From a bacterium (GTDB lineage Bacteria > Ratteibacteria > UBA8468), in assembly GCA_030672255.1 (NCBI GenBank), contig DAOVGU010000049.1, forward strand, positions 1-19,332: 19,332 nt of DNA. The letters are read 5' to 3'. Shown in pieces: positions 1 through 5,724 of this stretch. The translations under genes were made by a program, and so were the position numbers. Below the pieces are notes generated by a model. The model searched no databases. It was not told the origin of the DNA and worked only from the letters and a program-made list of their open reading frames with translations. Numbering within the stretch: position 1 is the first letter of the stretch; every line of letters starts with the position of its first letter.

Positions 1-207
1 TTTTTGTTCATTTTGATATATTATACCATATTCAGCATACTTGGACAATTTAAACCGACCCAAGGATCCTTTTATCTCCTTTGTCTTGACGTAAAGGGCT
101 CCAAATTTACTTACGATACCCCCATGGGAACCCGGAAGATCATCAATCTTCTTAAGGAGTAAAGCCTTCTCCGAAAGGCCTGAATCACTTCCTTCACAGA
201 ATCCATT
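1..207 (-). pseudogene. Orphan open frame running off the left edge, no start codon
   Basis: Reading the minus strand from 207 down to 1 gives 69 uninterrupted codons that continue past the window edge. The frame is bounded upstream by a TAA (210-208) and has no ATG, GTG or TTG near its beginning. An ATG at 206-204 opens a different frame that begins MDSVKEVIQAF. Joining it to the long frame near 170 would give a sensible protein, so this may be a gene with a single frameshift near its start, or debris. The product contains the stretch LPGSHGGIVSKFGALYVKTK, which I do not recognise. It lies beside other gene remains (epimerase fragment at 300-454), which favours debris. Confidence 0.3.
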
Positions 208-299
208 TTATATAAACAAGATAACATAAGTTGGGAGTGTCTCAAACGCAGGTTGGAACTCTCCAGATTCCTCCTAAAGATAGTATGATTAGTGAGTGA

Positions 300-454
300 C
301 GGGATTTTGGTATTAATTATACGATTTTACGTTATGGCAATGTCTATGGTCCTCGCCAGGATCCAAAAGGAGAGGCCGGCAGCCAACCATAAAACTGCAA
401 GAGGGCTTGAAGAAAACAATCGCCTTCCTTCAGAACAACTTTCGGGTCGGATAA
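300..454 (+). pseudogene. Remnant of NAD-dependent UDP-glucose 4-epimerase-type gene with internal deletion
   Basis: Two pieces of one extended-SDR epimerase are visible in different frames. From about 303 to 380 one frame reads INYTILRYGNVYGPRQDPKG, the conserved block following the catalytic YxxxK in GalE/UDP-glucose epimerases. Starting at 380, shifted by two bases, another frame reads PTIKLQEGLKKTIAFLQNNF and stops at TAA 452-454; this matches the extreme C-terminal helix of the same family. Roughly 100 or more codons normally lie between the blocks, and everything N-terminal to the first block is missing. The gene is therefore dead, by an internal deletion plus 5' loss. The stop codon lies immediately inside the left arm of the repeat element at 444-538. 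The family assignment is firm from motifs; the exact sugar substrate cannot be told. Confidence 0.75.
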
Positions 455-538
455 ATTGCGCCGCTATACTCTCTGCTTACTTTAGCAGCAATATGCGGGA
501 GGATTAACTCTTCGATATTCTCACAGCAACTCCGACCC
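444..538 (+). repeat. Copy 1 of ~70-bp structured element with complementary closing arms
   Basis: Left arm GGGTCGGA (444-451) is the exact reverse complement of right arm TCCGACCC (531-538). Between them sits a core beginning CGCTATACTC (462) and ending CTCACAGCAAC (530), with an internal hairpin CTGCT-tacttt-AGCAG and the conserved words AATATGCGG and GATATTCTCACAGCAAC. Related cores occur at 3600-3670 and 15546-15617. After the right arm comes CTACAAC, like the CTACA tail of REP-type hairpins seen near 3680. It lies downstream of the convergent PstC-like gene and the epimerase remnant. It may be a mobile palindromic element or a structured RNA; no coding role is apparent. Confidence 0.65.
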
Positions 539-546
539 CTACAACT

Positions 547-1368
547 TTATTTTTTCAAGGCAGCTTTTCGGACCAAGAGGTTGAAGAGAATATTGAGAAG
601 GGAAAGAGCAATAACAAAGATGATAATCTTGCCGAAGATAGTTTGCGAATTTATACTTTCTACCGTTAAATTATGGAGAAAATCCGAGAAGCCAATGGCT
701 GAACGTGGACCTAATTGAAGAACAGGGCCGATGAAGAAAGCCAGTATTCCAACCTCTACCCAAACCCTGAAAATTCCCAAGAGTAAACCATCAATGATGC
801 CCCGATTTAAGGCCTTCCAGGGGACATTTTCCAGGCCTTTCCCCGGGATACGATGTAGATAATCTCCGTTGCTCTTCCTCAAGAATACCTGGCCTAAATT
901 GATTACTGTGGGTAGCATCATCAACCCTACAATCACCGGACCCATCCAGACCGACCATTTTAAATTCAAGATATGAAGGAAGAAAAATACCGCACCAATC
1001 CCAACAAGGATGCAGGGTAATCGACTCAAGAATGTCGTAATAAACCTCAAAAATCGAATGGCCCAGTTCTCAGAAAGATATCCCGAAATGGCCAAAGCAA
1101 CACTGATACCCAGGAAGAAAGCGATAAGCAATCCCAGTAAGGAGGCGCCAAAGATGGTGAAGATTGTCCCTGCGATTGGGCTGGCATTCAGGAGTTTTAT
1201 AAAATGATTGTACCAACCGCCAACATCTCCTTTACCGGCAAAGAGAGCTTGCCCCCATTGATAGAAGAGAGCGCCAAAGATACCGGCTAAAATTAAGAGG
1301 GAAGCCCCGACAATGATCCAGAAGAGTGTTACCATAAACCGAGAACTCTTTTCGGAAGATATTCGCAT
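547..1368 (-). CDS. PstC-like ABC transporter permease
   Basis: A 273-residue integral membrane protein resembling the phosphate-type ABC permeases PstC/PstA. It has an N-terminal membrane segment (about 11-35), a soluble patch with WYNHFIKLLN, then the stretch GTIFTIFGASLLGLLIAFFL and ISVALAISGYLSEN, which corresponds to the start of the transmembrane core of PstC, then four further membrane segments. The cytoplasmic EAA loop is recognisable but degenerate: GKGLENVPWKALNRGIIDGL stands where A-LGA-W----I--P is usual, so coupling to a standard PstB ATPase is uncertain. The start is supported by GGGGGA (complement of 1373-1378) a few bases upstream of the ATG. No PstS, PstA or PstB lies downstream on this strand within the window; decayed sequence follows instead. 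The gene is divergent from lipA with a 74-bp shared gap. The permease call is firm, phosphate specificity is inference. Confidence 0.75.
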   Translation of the reverse strand: MRISSEKSSRFMVTLFWIIVGASLLILAGIFGALFYQWGQALFAGKGDVGGWYNHFIKLLNASPIAGTIFTIFGASLLGLLIAFFLGISVALAISGYLSENWAIRFLRFITTFLSRLPCILVGIGAVFFFLHILNLKWSVWMGPVIVGLMMLPTVINLGQVFLRKSNGDYLHRIPGKGLENVPWKALNRGIIDGLLLGIFRVWVEVGILAFFIGPVLQLGPRSAIGFSDFLHNLTVESINSQTIFGKIIIFVIALSLLNILFNLLVRKAALKK

Positions 1369-1405
1369 TTTTCCCCCTTATTTTTTATTATTTTATTCTT
1401 TCTCC

Positions 1406-1434
1406 TTGAGGATGTCAAATTTTTAGGATATAAT
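1406..1434 (+). promoter_or_regulatory. Sigma70-type promoter of lipA, implying a near-leaderless mRNA
   Basis: TTGAGG (1406-1411), 17 bases, then TATAAT (1429-1434). The lipA ATG begins at 1443, only 8 bases after the -10 box, so transcription would begin at or within a couple of bases of the start codon. No Shine-Dalgarno sequence is present between the -10 box and the ATG, consistent with a leaderless transcript. Confidence 0.65.
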
Positions 1435-1442
1435 TAACAGAT

Positions 1443-2423
1443 ATGATTGAGAGATTTCCTTTTTGGTTGAAGAAGAGAATTGTTATTAATGAAAAGGTAG
1501 AAAGAACCTCCGAAATTTTAAAGGACTTATCTCTTCATACCGTATGTGAGGAGGCAGGTTGTCCAAATATCAATGAATGCTTTAGCCAATCTACCGCTAC
1601 CTTTATGATTCTTGGCAATCTCTGCACCAGAAACTGTCACTTCTGTGGGGTAAAAAAGGCATCACCCTCCCCATTACCCCTCCCGTCAAGGGAGGGGAAG
1701 AGAAGGGCCCCTTCGTCCCCTCCCGTCAAGGGAGGGGAAAATAGCAGTAAACTATCCCCTCCCCTCGAGGGAGGGGAAAAGAGGGGAGGGGGTTTACCCG
1801 TTGATAATGCTGAGCCGGCCCGGGTGGCTGAGGCAGCAGAAAGGTTGGGTTTAAGGTATGTCGTGATAACCTCGGTGACCAGGGACGATCTGGGTGATGG
1901 GGGAGCAGAGCAATTCCGAGCCACTATTTTGGCGATAAGGGAGAAAATTGCAGATAGCAAGGTGGAGGTGCTTACCCCGGACTTTCAAGGTTGCCAAGAA
2001 AGTTTAAAGACGGTGCTCTCGGCCAAACCGGATGTTTTCAATCACAATCTAGAGACAATAGAGAGGCTCTATTTAGAGGTGAGACCCCAGGCAAATTACA
2101 GGCGCTCGCTGAAGGTCTTAAAATTTGCTAAAGAGGCCGGTTTTATCACCAAATCGGGGATGATGTTAGGTCTTGGAGAGAAGAAAAAAGAGGTAATTAA
2201 AGCGATGCAGGATTTGAGAGAGGTGGGCTGTAGCCTTCTTACCATCGGTCAGTATTTGCAGCCAAATAAAGAATCTCTTAAAGTGGAGAGGTTTATCCCT
2301 CCCGAGGAATTTTCTGAATATGAGGAAATCGGAGAAAAATTGGGATTTACCTCTGTGGTTAGTGGACCATTTGTGCGCAGTTCCTATCATGCAAAGAATA
2401 TGTTAGAATGTAAAAATGATTGA
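1443..2423 (+). CDS. lipA: Lipoyl synthase LipA carrying an in-frame repeat insert
   Basis: Radical-SAM enzyme that inserts two sulfur atoms into octanoyl groups on lipoyl domains. Both iron-sulfur signatures are intact: the auxiliary cluster motif CEEAGCPNINEC (Cys35, 40, 46) and the radical-SAM motif CTRNCHFC (Cys61, 65, 68). The C-terminal RSSYHA motif carries the serine that ligates the auxiliary cluster. The core also shows VVITSVTRDDLGDGGA and DVFNHNLET. The N-terminus FPFWLKKRI aligns with the usual family start, so the ATG at 1443 is right even though it has no ribosome site. At 326 residues it is about 44 longer than its core. The excess is a Pro/Gly/Glu/Lys-rich segment, residues 74-117, encoded by three palindromic repeats and placed just after the radical-SAM cysteine loop. 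The stop overlaps the start of the next gene by 8 bases. Likely active if the insert loops out. Confidence 0.95.
   Translation: MIERFPFWLKKRIVINEKVERTSEILKDLSLHTVCEEAGCPNINECFSQSTATFMILGNLCTRNCHFCGVKKASPSPLPLPSREGKRRAPSSPPVKGGENSSKLSPPLEGGEKRGGGLPVDNAEPARVAEAAERLGLRYVVITSVTRDDLGDGGAEQFRATILAIREKIADSKVEVLTPDFQGCQESLKTVLSAKPDVFNHNLETIERLYLEVRPQANYRRSLKVLKFAKEAGFITKSGMMLGLGEKKKEVIKAMQDLREVGCSLLTIGQYLQPNKESLKVERFIPPEEFSEYEEIGEKLGFTSVVSGPFVRSSYHAKNMLECKND
1663..1792 (+). repeat. Three 21-nt GC-rich hairpin repeats inside lipA, in frame
   Basis: The segment runs from CACCCTCCCC to GGGGAGGGGG and holds three near-identical palindromes of 21 nt at 1677-1697, 1717-1737 and 1756-1776. Each has arms of the type CCCCTCCC / GGGAGGGG around a short loop (GTCAA or CTCGA), spaced 39-40 bases apart. 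The outer CCTCCCC and GGGGAGG sequences are also complementary. It reads through lipA without a stop. Similar units occur at 8671-8726, 17181-17228, 17756-17846 and 18144-18235. Confidence 0.9.
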
Positions 2424-3585
2424 GTCGGAGAGAATCAGAGATCTACCGCCTTATCTTTTTCACCATATCAATGAGCGAAAATTAAAGGCGCGGCAGAAAG
2501 GTCGTGATGTGATTGATCTCGGTATGGGAAATCCGGATCAGCCGACACCTTCTCATATTGTGGAAAAGTTACGTGAGGTTGCTTTAGACCCAAGAGCGCA
2601 CCGCTACAGCGCCTCTAAAGGAATTAAGCATTTAAGAAAAGCTATCTGCGATTGGTATCGAGAAAGATTTAATGTGGAACTTGACCCGGAAACTGAAGCG
2701 GTGGCAGTAATTGGCAGTAAGGAAGGAATCAGCCATCTGATGTTGGCGGTTCTTAATAAAGGGGATACAATCCTTATTCCTAACCCTACCTACCTTGTCC
2801 ATATTTATTCGGTGCTCATTGCCGGCGGCAATATCTATGATGTCCCCTTATTGCCGGAAAATGATTTTCTGCCGGATTTTTCTATGAACCTTTTTGGCCG
2901 CTACCCTAAACCGAAGGCCCTTCTTTTGAGTTATCCCCATAATCCGACTACTGCTGTGGTAAACCTGGAATTTTTTGAAAAGGTGGTGGAATTCGCTAAA
3001 AGGAATAACCTGTTTATAATTCACGATTTGGCTTATTCCGAAATTTGCTTTGATGGTTATCAGGCACCAAGTTTTCTCCAGGCAAAGGATGCAAAAAAAA
3101 TTGGGATGGAATTTTATTCTCTTTCCAAGACTTACAATATGGCGGGCTGGAGGGTTGGATTTGCGGTAGGGAATAAAGACCTTGTTGGCGCTTTGGCTAA
3201 ATTGAAGACCTATTATGACTTTGGAATTTTTACGCCGGTTCAGGTTGCCGGCATCATGGCGCTTACCGGTCCCCAGGAATGTGTAAAGGATGTTGTCTCT
3301 ACCTATCAAAGGAGAAGAGACATTCTGGTTAATGGTCTTAATTCCATTGGCTGGAAGGTGGAGAAGCCAAAGGCGACGATGTACCTCTGGGCAAAAATTC
3401 CGGAGAAATTTCAGAAGATTGGCTCAATGAAGTTCTCCTTAGACCTTTTAGATAAGGCCGAGGTGGCCGTTAGCCCCGGGATTGGCTTTGGCAGGTTTGG
3501 TGAAGGTTTTGTCCGATTTGCTTTAGTAGAAAATGAGCAGCGCATCAAGCAGGCGGTAAAAAATATTAAAAAGTTTTTAATTTAA
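2416..3585 (+). CDS. alaC: AlaC/DapL-type class I aminotransferase
   Basis: PLP-dependent fold-type I aminotransferase of 389 residues. The beginning (RIRDLPPYLFHHINERKLKA), DLGMGNPDQPTP, GSKEGISHLMLA, PHNPTTA (Asn176), HDLAYSEI (Asp204, Tyr207) and SLSKTYNMAGWRVGF (PLP lysine 238) all match the AlaC group, glutamate-pyruvate transaminases in enterobacteria. Close relatives in other phyla act as LL-diaminopimelate aminotransferase in lysine and cell-wall synthesis; sequence alone does not separate these here. There is no Shine-Dalgarno of its own. Its ATG lies inside the end of lipA (8-base overlap), so translational coupling is likely and the two form an operon. Length and motifs are complete. 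The stop is followed directly by the left arm of a repeat element at 3586. Confidence 0.85.
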   Translation: MIESERIRDLPPYLFHHINERKLKARQKGRDVIDLGMGNPDQPTPSHIVEKLREVALDPRAHRYSASKGIKHLRKAICDWYRERFNVELDPETEAVAVIGSKEGISHLMLAVLNKGDTILIPNPTYLVHIYSVLIAGGNIYDVPLLPENDFLPDFSMNLFGRYPKPKALLLSYPHNPTTAVVNLEFFEKVVEFAKRNNLFIIHDLAYSEICFDGYQAPSFLQAKDAKKIGMEFYSLSKTYNMAGWRVGFAVGNKDLVGALAKLKTYYDFGIFTPVQVAGIMALTGPQECVKDVVSTYQRRRDILVNGLNSIGWKVEKPKATMYLWAKIPEKFQKIGSMKFSLDLLDKAEVAVSPGIGFGRFGEGFVRFALVENEQRIKQAVKNIKKFLI

Positions 3586-3678
3586 GCGATCCTAAATTAC
3601 GCTACTAAACTATCTACTATCTTTAGTAGTAATATGCGTAATTAGTCTTTCAAATTAAGTTTGTAGCAACAGGATCGC
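3586..3678 (+). repeat. Copy 2 of ~70-bp structured element with complementary closing arms
   Basis: Left arm GCGATCCT (3586-3593) and right arm AGGATCGC (3671-3678) are perfect reverse complements but have no resemblance to the arms of copy 1. The core (3600-3670) begins CGCTACTAAAC and ends TTGTAGCAAC. Its internal hairpin is CTACT-atcttt-AGTAG, a compensated version of CTGCT/AGCAG in copy 1, followed by the shared word AATATGCG. The left arm begins on the base after the aminotransferase stop codon. The tail CACTACA follows the right arm. Confidence 0.65.
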
Positions 3679-3777
3679 ACTACAGTTGTCATTCCCGCCG
3701 TTAGTTAGCGGGAATCCATAGATTCCTGTTTTCACAGGAATGACAAGATTGAATGTAGTGCGAGGCTTTTAGCTTCG
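3671..3777. repeat. REPIN-like nest of inverted palindromes between the two aminotransferase genes
   Basis: CGCACTACA (3676-3684) and TGTAGTGCG (3754-3762) form an outer inverted pair. Outside each lies a hairpin: the closing stem of copy 2 on the left, and CGAGGCT-ttt-AGCTTCG (3761-3777) on the right. Inside the pair is a second palindromic repeat, TTGTCATTCC (3686-3695) to GGAATGACAA (3737-3746), itself made of two hairpins (ATTCCCGC/GCGGGAAT and ATTCCTGT/ACAGGAAT). Two hairpins with inward CTACA tails is the REP-doublet layout typical of repeats mobilised by REP-associated tyrosine transposases. No transposase is in the window. Confidence 0.7.
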
Positions 3778-3789
3778 TTAAAAAACTTA

Positions 3790-4941
3790 ATGCAATTAGC
3801 CAGAAGAGTCTTGGAGGTTAAACCCTCCCCAACTCTCTCCATCTCCTCTAAAGCTAAAGAATTAAAGGGAAGGGGGGAGGATGTAATCAATCTTTCTGTC
3901 GGGGAACCGGATTTTAATACCCCAGAATATATCAAAGAGGCAGGTATCTGTGCCTTAAAGGAGAATTTTACCAGATATACCGATACCTCCGGGACAGGAG
4001 AATTAAGGGAAGGAATCTCTCAGAAATTAAGAAAGGAAAATGCCCTTACCTACTCGGCAGAAGAAATTATTGTCTCCACAGGTGCCAAGCAGGCTCTCTA
4101 CAATGCCATTTTAGTGCTTTGCGATCCCGGGGAGGAGGTAATCATTCCTTCTCCTTACTGGGTCAGTTATCCGGAGATGGTCCGATTGGCGGAAGCGGTT
4201 CCGGTAATTTTGCAAACCCGGAATTTTAAGGTTGATCCTGAGGAACTAAAAAAGGTAATTACCAAAAGAACAAAAGCCTTTATTTTAAATAGTCCGGCCA
4301 ATCCGACGGGAGTTATCTATAGGAGAGAGGAACTAAAAGCAATCGCCGAAATTATCAGCAGGCACAATGTTTATTGCCTCTCCGATGAGATTTATGAGAA
4401 GATTATTTATGATGGAGAAAAACATATCAGCATTGGTAGTTTGAACAATAAGATTAAGAGTTTAACCATCCTCATCAATGGTTTTTCCAAATCTTATTCA
4501 ATGACCGGCTGGAGAATTGGTTATGCGGCGGCAGATAAGGAAATTATCGCCGCAATGAAGCGACTGCAGAGCCATTCCACATCCTGTCCGAATTCTATCG
4601 CCCAGAAGGCCGCCCTGGCTGCTCTCGGTGGCAGTCAGAGCGAAGTAGAAATAATGAGAAAAAAGTTTGAGGAAAGGAGAAATTTTCTGATAGAGAAGTT
4701 AAAGGAGATTGAAAGGGTTACCTTTCCCACGCCAGAGGGGGCCTTCTATTGCTTTCTTTCTCATCCTAAGATTACTAACTCTCTTAGTTTTGCGGAAAAA
4801 TTATTGGAGAAAGAAAAGTTAGCGGTCGTGCCAGGCATTGCCTTTGGAAAAGAAGGTTATCTCCGCCTCTCCTTCGCTGCCTCCTTTGGGGAAATTGAGG
4901 AGGGAGTGGAAAGATTGAAGAAGTTCCTAAAAACCGTTTGA
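3790..4941 (+). CDS. Aspartate aminotransferase-family enzyme
   Basis: Class I PLP aminotransferase of 383 residues, normal family length. Visible features are NLSVGEPDFNTP, STGAKQALYNAI, SPANPTG (Asn171), LSDEIYEKIIYDG (Asp199, Tyr202), GFSKSYSMTGWRIGYAA with the PLP lysine at 234, and the substrate-binding arginine in YLRLSFAAS near the C-terminus. These fit the Igamma aspartate aminotransferase group, which converts aspartate and 2-oxoglutarate to oxaloacetate and glutamate; prephenate or other amino-donor use is possible. No ribosome-binding site is evident before the ATG at 3790, which follows closely on the repeat nest at 3671-3777, so the original leader may have been replaced by repeats. 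Its TGA overlaps the -35 box of the next promoter. Confidence 0.85.
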   Translation: MQLARRVLEVKPSPTLSISSKAKELKGRGEDVINLSVGEPDFNTPEYIKEAGICALKENFTRYTDTSGTGELREGISQKLRKENALTYSAEEIIVSTGAKQALYNAILVLCDPGEEVIIPSPYWVSYPEMVRLAEAVPVILQTRNFKVDPEELKKVITKRTKAFILNSPANPTGVIYRREELKAIAEIISRHNVYCLSDEIYEKIIYDGEKHISIGSLNNKIKSLTILINGFSKSYSMTGWRIGYAAADKEIIAAMKRLQSHSTSCPNSIAQKAALAALGGSQSEVEIMRKKFEERRNFLIEKLKEIERVTFPTPEGAFYCFLSHPKITNSLSFAEKLLEKEKLAVVPGIAFGKEGYLRLSFAASFGEIEEGVERLKKFLKTV

Positions 4942-4965
4942 CTTTTATAGGAAGGGTTTTATGCT
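4938..4965 (+). promoter_or_regulatory. Sigma70-type promoter for yajC-larC2 operon
   Basis: TTGACT (4938-4943), 16 bases, TATGCT (4960-4965), directly overlapping a second possible -10, TATACT (4965-4970). It starts at the stop codon of the upstream aminotransferase and lies about 30 bases ahead of the strong AAGGAGGTGG ribosome site of yajC. Confidence 0.6.
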
Positions 4966-4999
4966 ATACTGGAAGCAAAACTAAACAAGGAGGTGGCAG

Positions 5000-5272
5000 A
5001 TGGGTCCCAAATCAGTAAGTCCTTTGGTCGGGTTTCTTCCTTTAATCATCATCTTTGGTATCTTCTATTTTCTCCTGATTTTGCCTCAGCAGAGGAAGCA
5101 GAAGAGCCATCAGATGATGCTGCAAAATCTGAGGCAGGGGGATAAGGTGGTAACCATCGGCGGTATCTTCGGCAAGATTGTTAATATCAAAGGCGACATC
5201 ATCACCGTGGAGATTGCCAACCAGGTCAGAGTTGAGCTTACCAGAAGCGGCATCAGCAGAAAAACACAATAG
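5000..5272 (+). CDS. yajC: Preprotein translocase accessory subunit YajC
   Basis: Ninety residues, the usual size. A short N-terminal tail precedes one membrane segment (VGFLPLIIIFGIFYFLLILP, about 10-29), followed by the hallmark QQRKQKSHQMMLQNLRQGDK and then VVTIGGIFGKIVNIKGD, the small cytosolic beta domain. YajC associates with SecDF and the SecYEG channel at the inner membrane. The start is fixed by AAGGAGGTGG (4986-4995) five bases upstream. Genes secD and secF, usual neighbours, are not next; instead the stop codon TAG overlaps the GTG of a LarC-like gene by one base, which suggests cotranscription and translational coupling. Confidence 0.95.
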   Translation: MGPKSVSPLVGFLPLIIIFGIFYFLLILPQQRKQKSHQMMLQNLRQGDKVVTIGGIFGKIVNIKGDIITVEIANQVRVELTRSGISRKTQ

Positions 5273-5724
5273 TGGGTAAAGAGACGATTACTATTTTGGA
5301 GACGAATCTGGACGATACTAATCCCCTCTTTTTTGAAAACCTCTTTGCAAGGTTATTCAAGGAAGGCGCCCTTGATGTCAGTCTCACTCTAGTCCTAATG
5401 AAGAAGCAACGACCGGGCTATAAACTGACCGTTCTTGCCAAAAAGAATGTTAGCAAAATCATCAAGGTAATTTTTGCGGAGACGACAAGCTTTGGGGTTA
5501 GAATTAGGGAAGAGAAAAGGGTCGTTCTTGAGCGCAAAATAAAAAAGATAGTCACAAAGTATGGAAAGATTCGGTGTAAGATTGGTCTTCTCCGTGGTGA
5601 AATAATGAGCATTTCTCCGGAATATGAGGACTGCAAGAAAATAGCAGAAAAATTGAAAGTTCCCCTTAAAGTCATCTACGAGGAGGCAAAAGCAAGGGCG
5701 GAAGATGTCTTCCATAGTAAGTAA
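5272..5724 (+). CDS. Stand-alone C-terminal domain of LarC (nickel-insertion/CTP-binding domain)
   Basis: The 150-residue product matches only the C-terminal half (LarC2, DUF111 C-terminus) of the nickel-pincer cofactor cyclometallase LarC. Signatures are ILETNLDDTNPLFFENLFAR, LFKEGALDVSLTLVLMKKQR, FAETTSFGVRIREEKRVVL, and the C-terminal SPEYEDCKKIAEKLKVPLKV. In full-length LarC this domain binds CTP/Mn and supports nickel insertion; the N-terminal LarC1 half is about 250 residues and is absent here, since yajC abuts directly. Some lactobacilli split larC in two and restore it by ribosomal frameshift, but no larC1 precedes this copy. Start is GTG at 5272 in a TAGTG overlap with yajC. Whether it cooperates with a LarC1 encoded elsewhere or has another job is unknown. 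Confidence 0.8.
   Translation: MGKETITILETNLDDTNPLFFENLFARLFKEGALDVSLTLVLMKKQRPGYKLTVLAKKNVSKIIKVIFAETTSFGVRIREEKRVVLERKIKKIVTKYGKIRCKIGLLRGEIMSISPEYEDCKKIAEKLKVPLKVIYEEAKARAEDVFHSK

Noticed and set aside
444..538. A tRNA-like look of element copy 1 (7-8 bp closing stem, TTCGA, small middle hairpin)
   Set aside because: No D-arm, no 7-nt anticodon loop, no proper T-stem around TTCGA and no CCA or discriminator geometry; copies 2 and 3 do not keep these features.
1677..1776. CRISPR array, because 21-nt repeats are evenly spaced by 39-40 bases in lipA
   Set aside because: Only three units, they are translated in frame within lipA, spacers are themselves repeat-like and recur in valS, and no cas genes are near.
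1637..1960. A minus-strand reading frame across the lipA repeat region
   Set aside because: It is antisense to intact lipA and consists largely of the repeat's complement; no ribosome site or family match.
3586..3777. A simple rho-independent terminator after the AlaC-type gene
   Set aside because: Stems are interrupted by long cores and none is followed by a clear T run; the structure is better explained as stacked repeats.
5272..5724. Programmed frameshift joining a LarC1 half to the LarC2-like gene
   Set aside because: The upstream frame is yajC, complete and unrelated, so no LarC1 half exists here to be joined.
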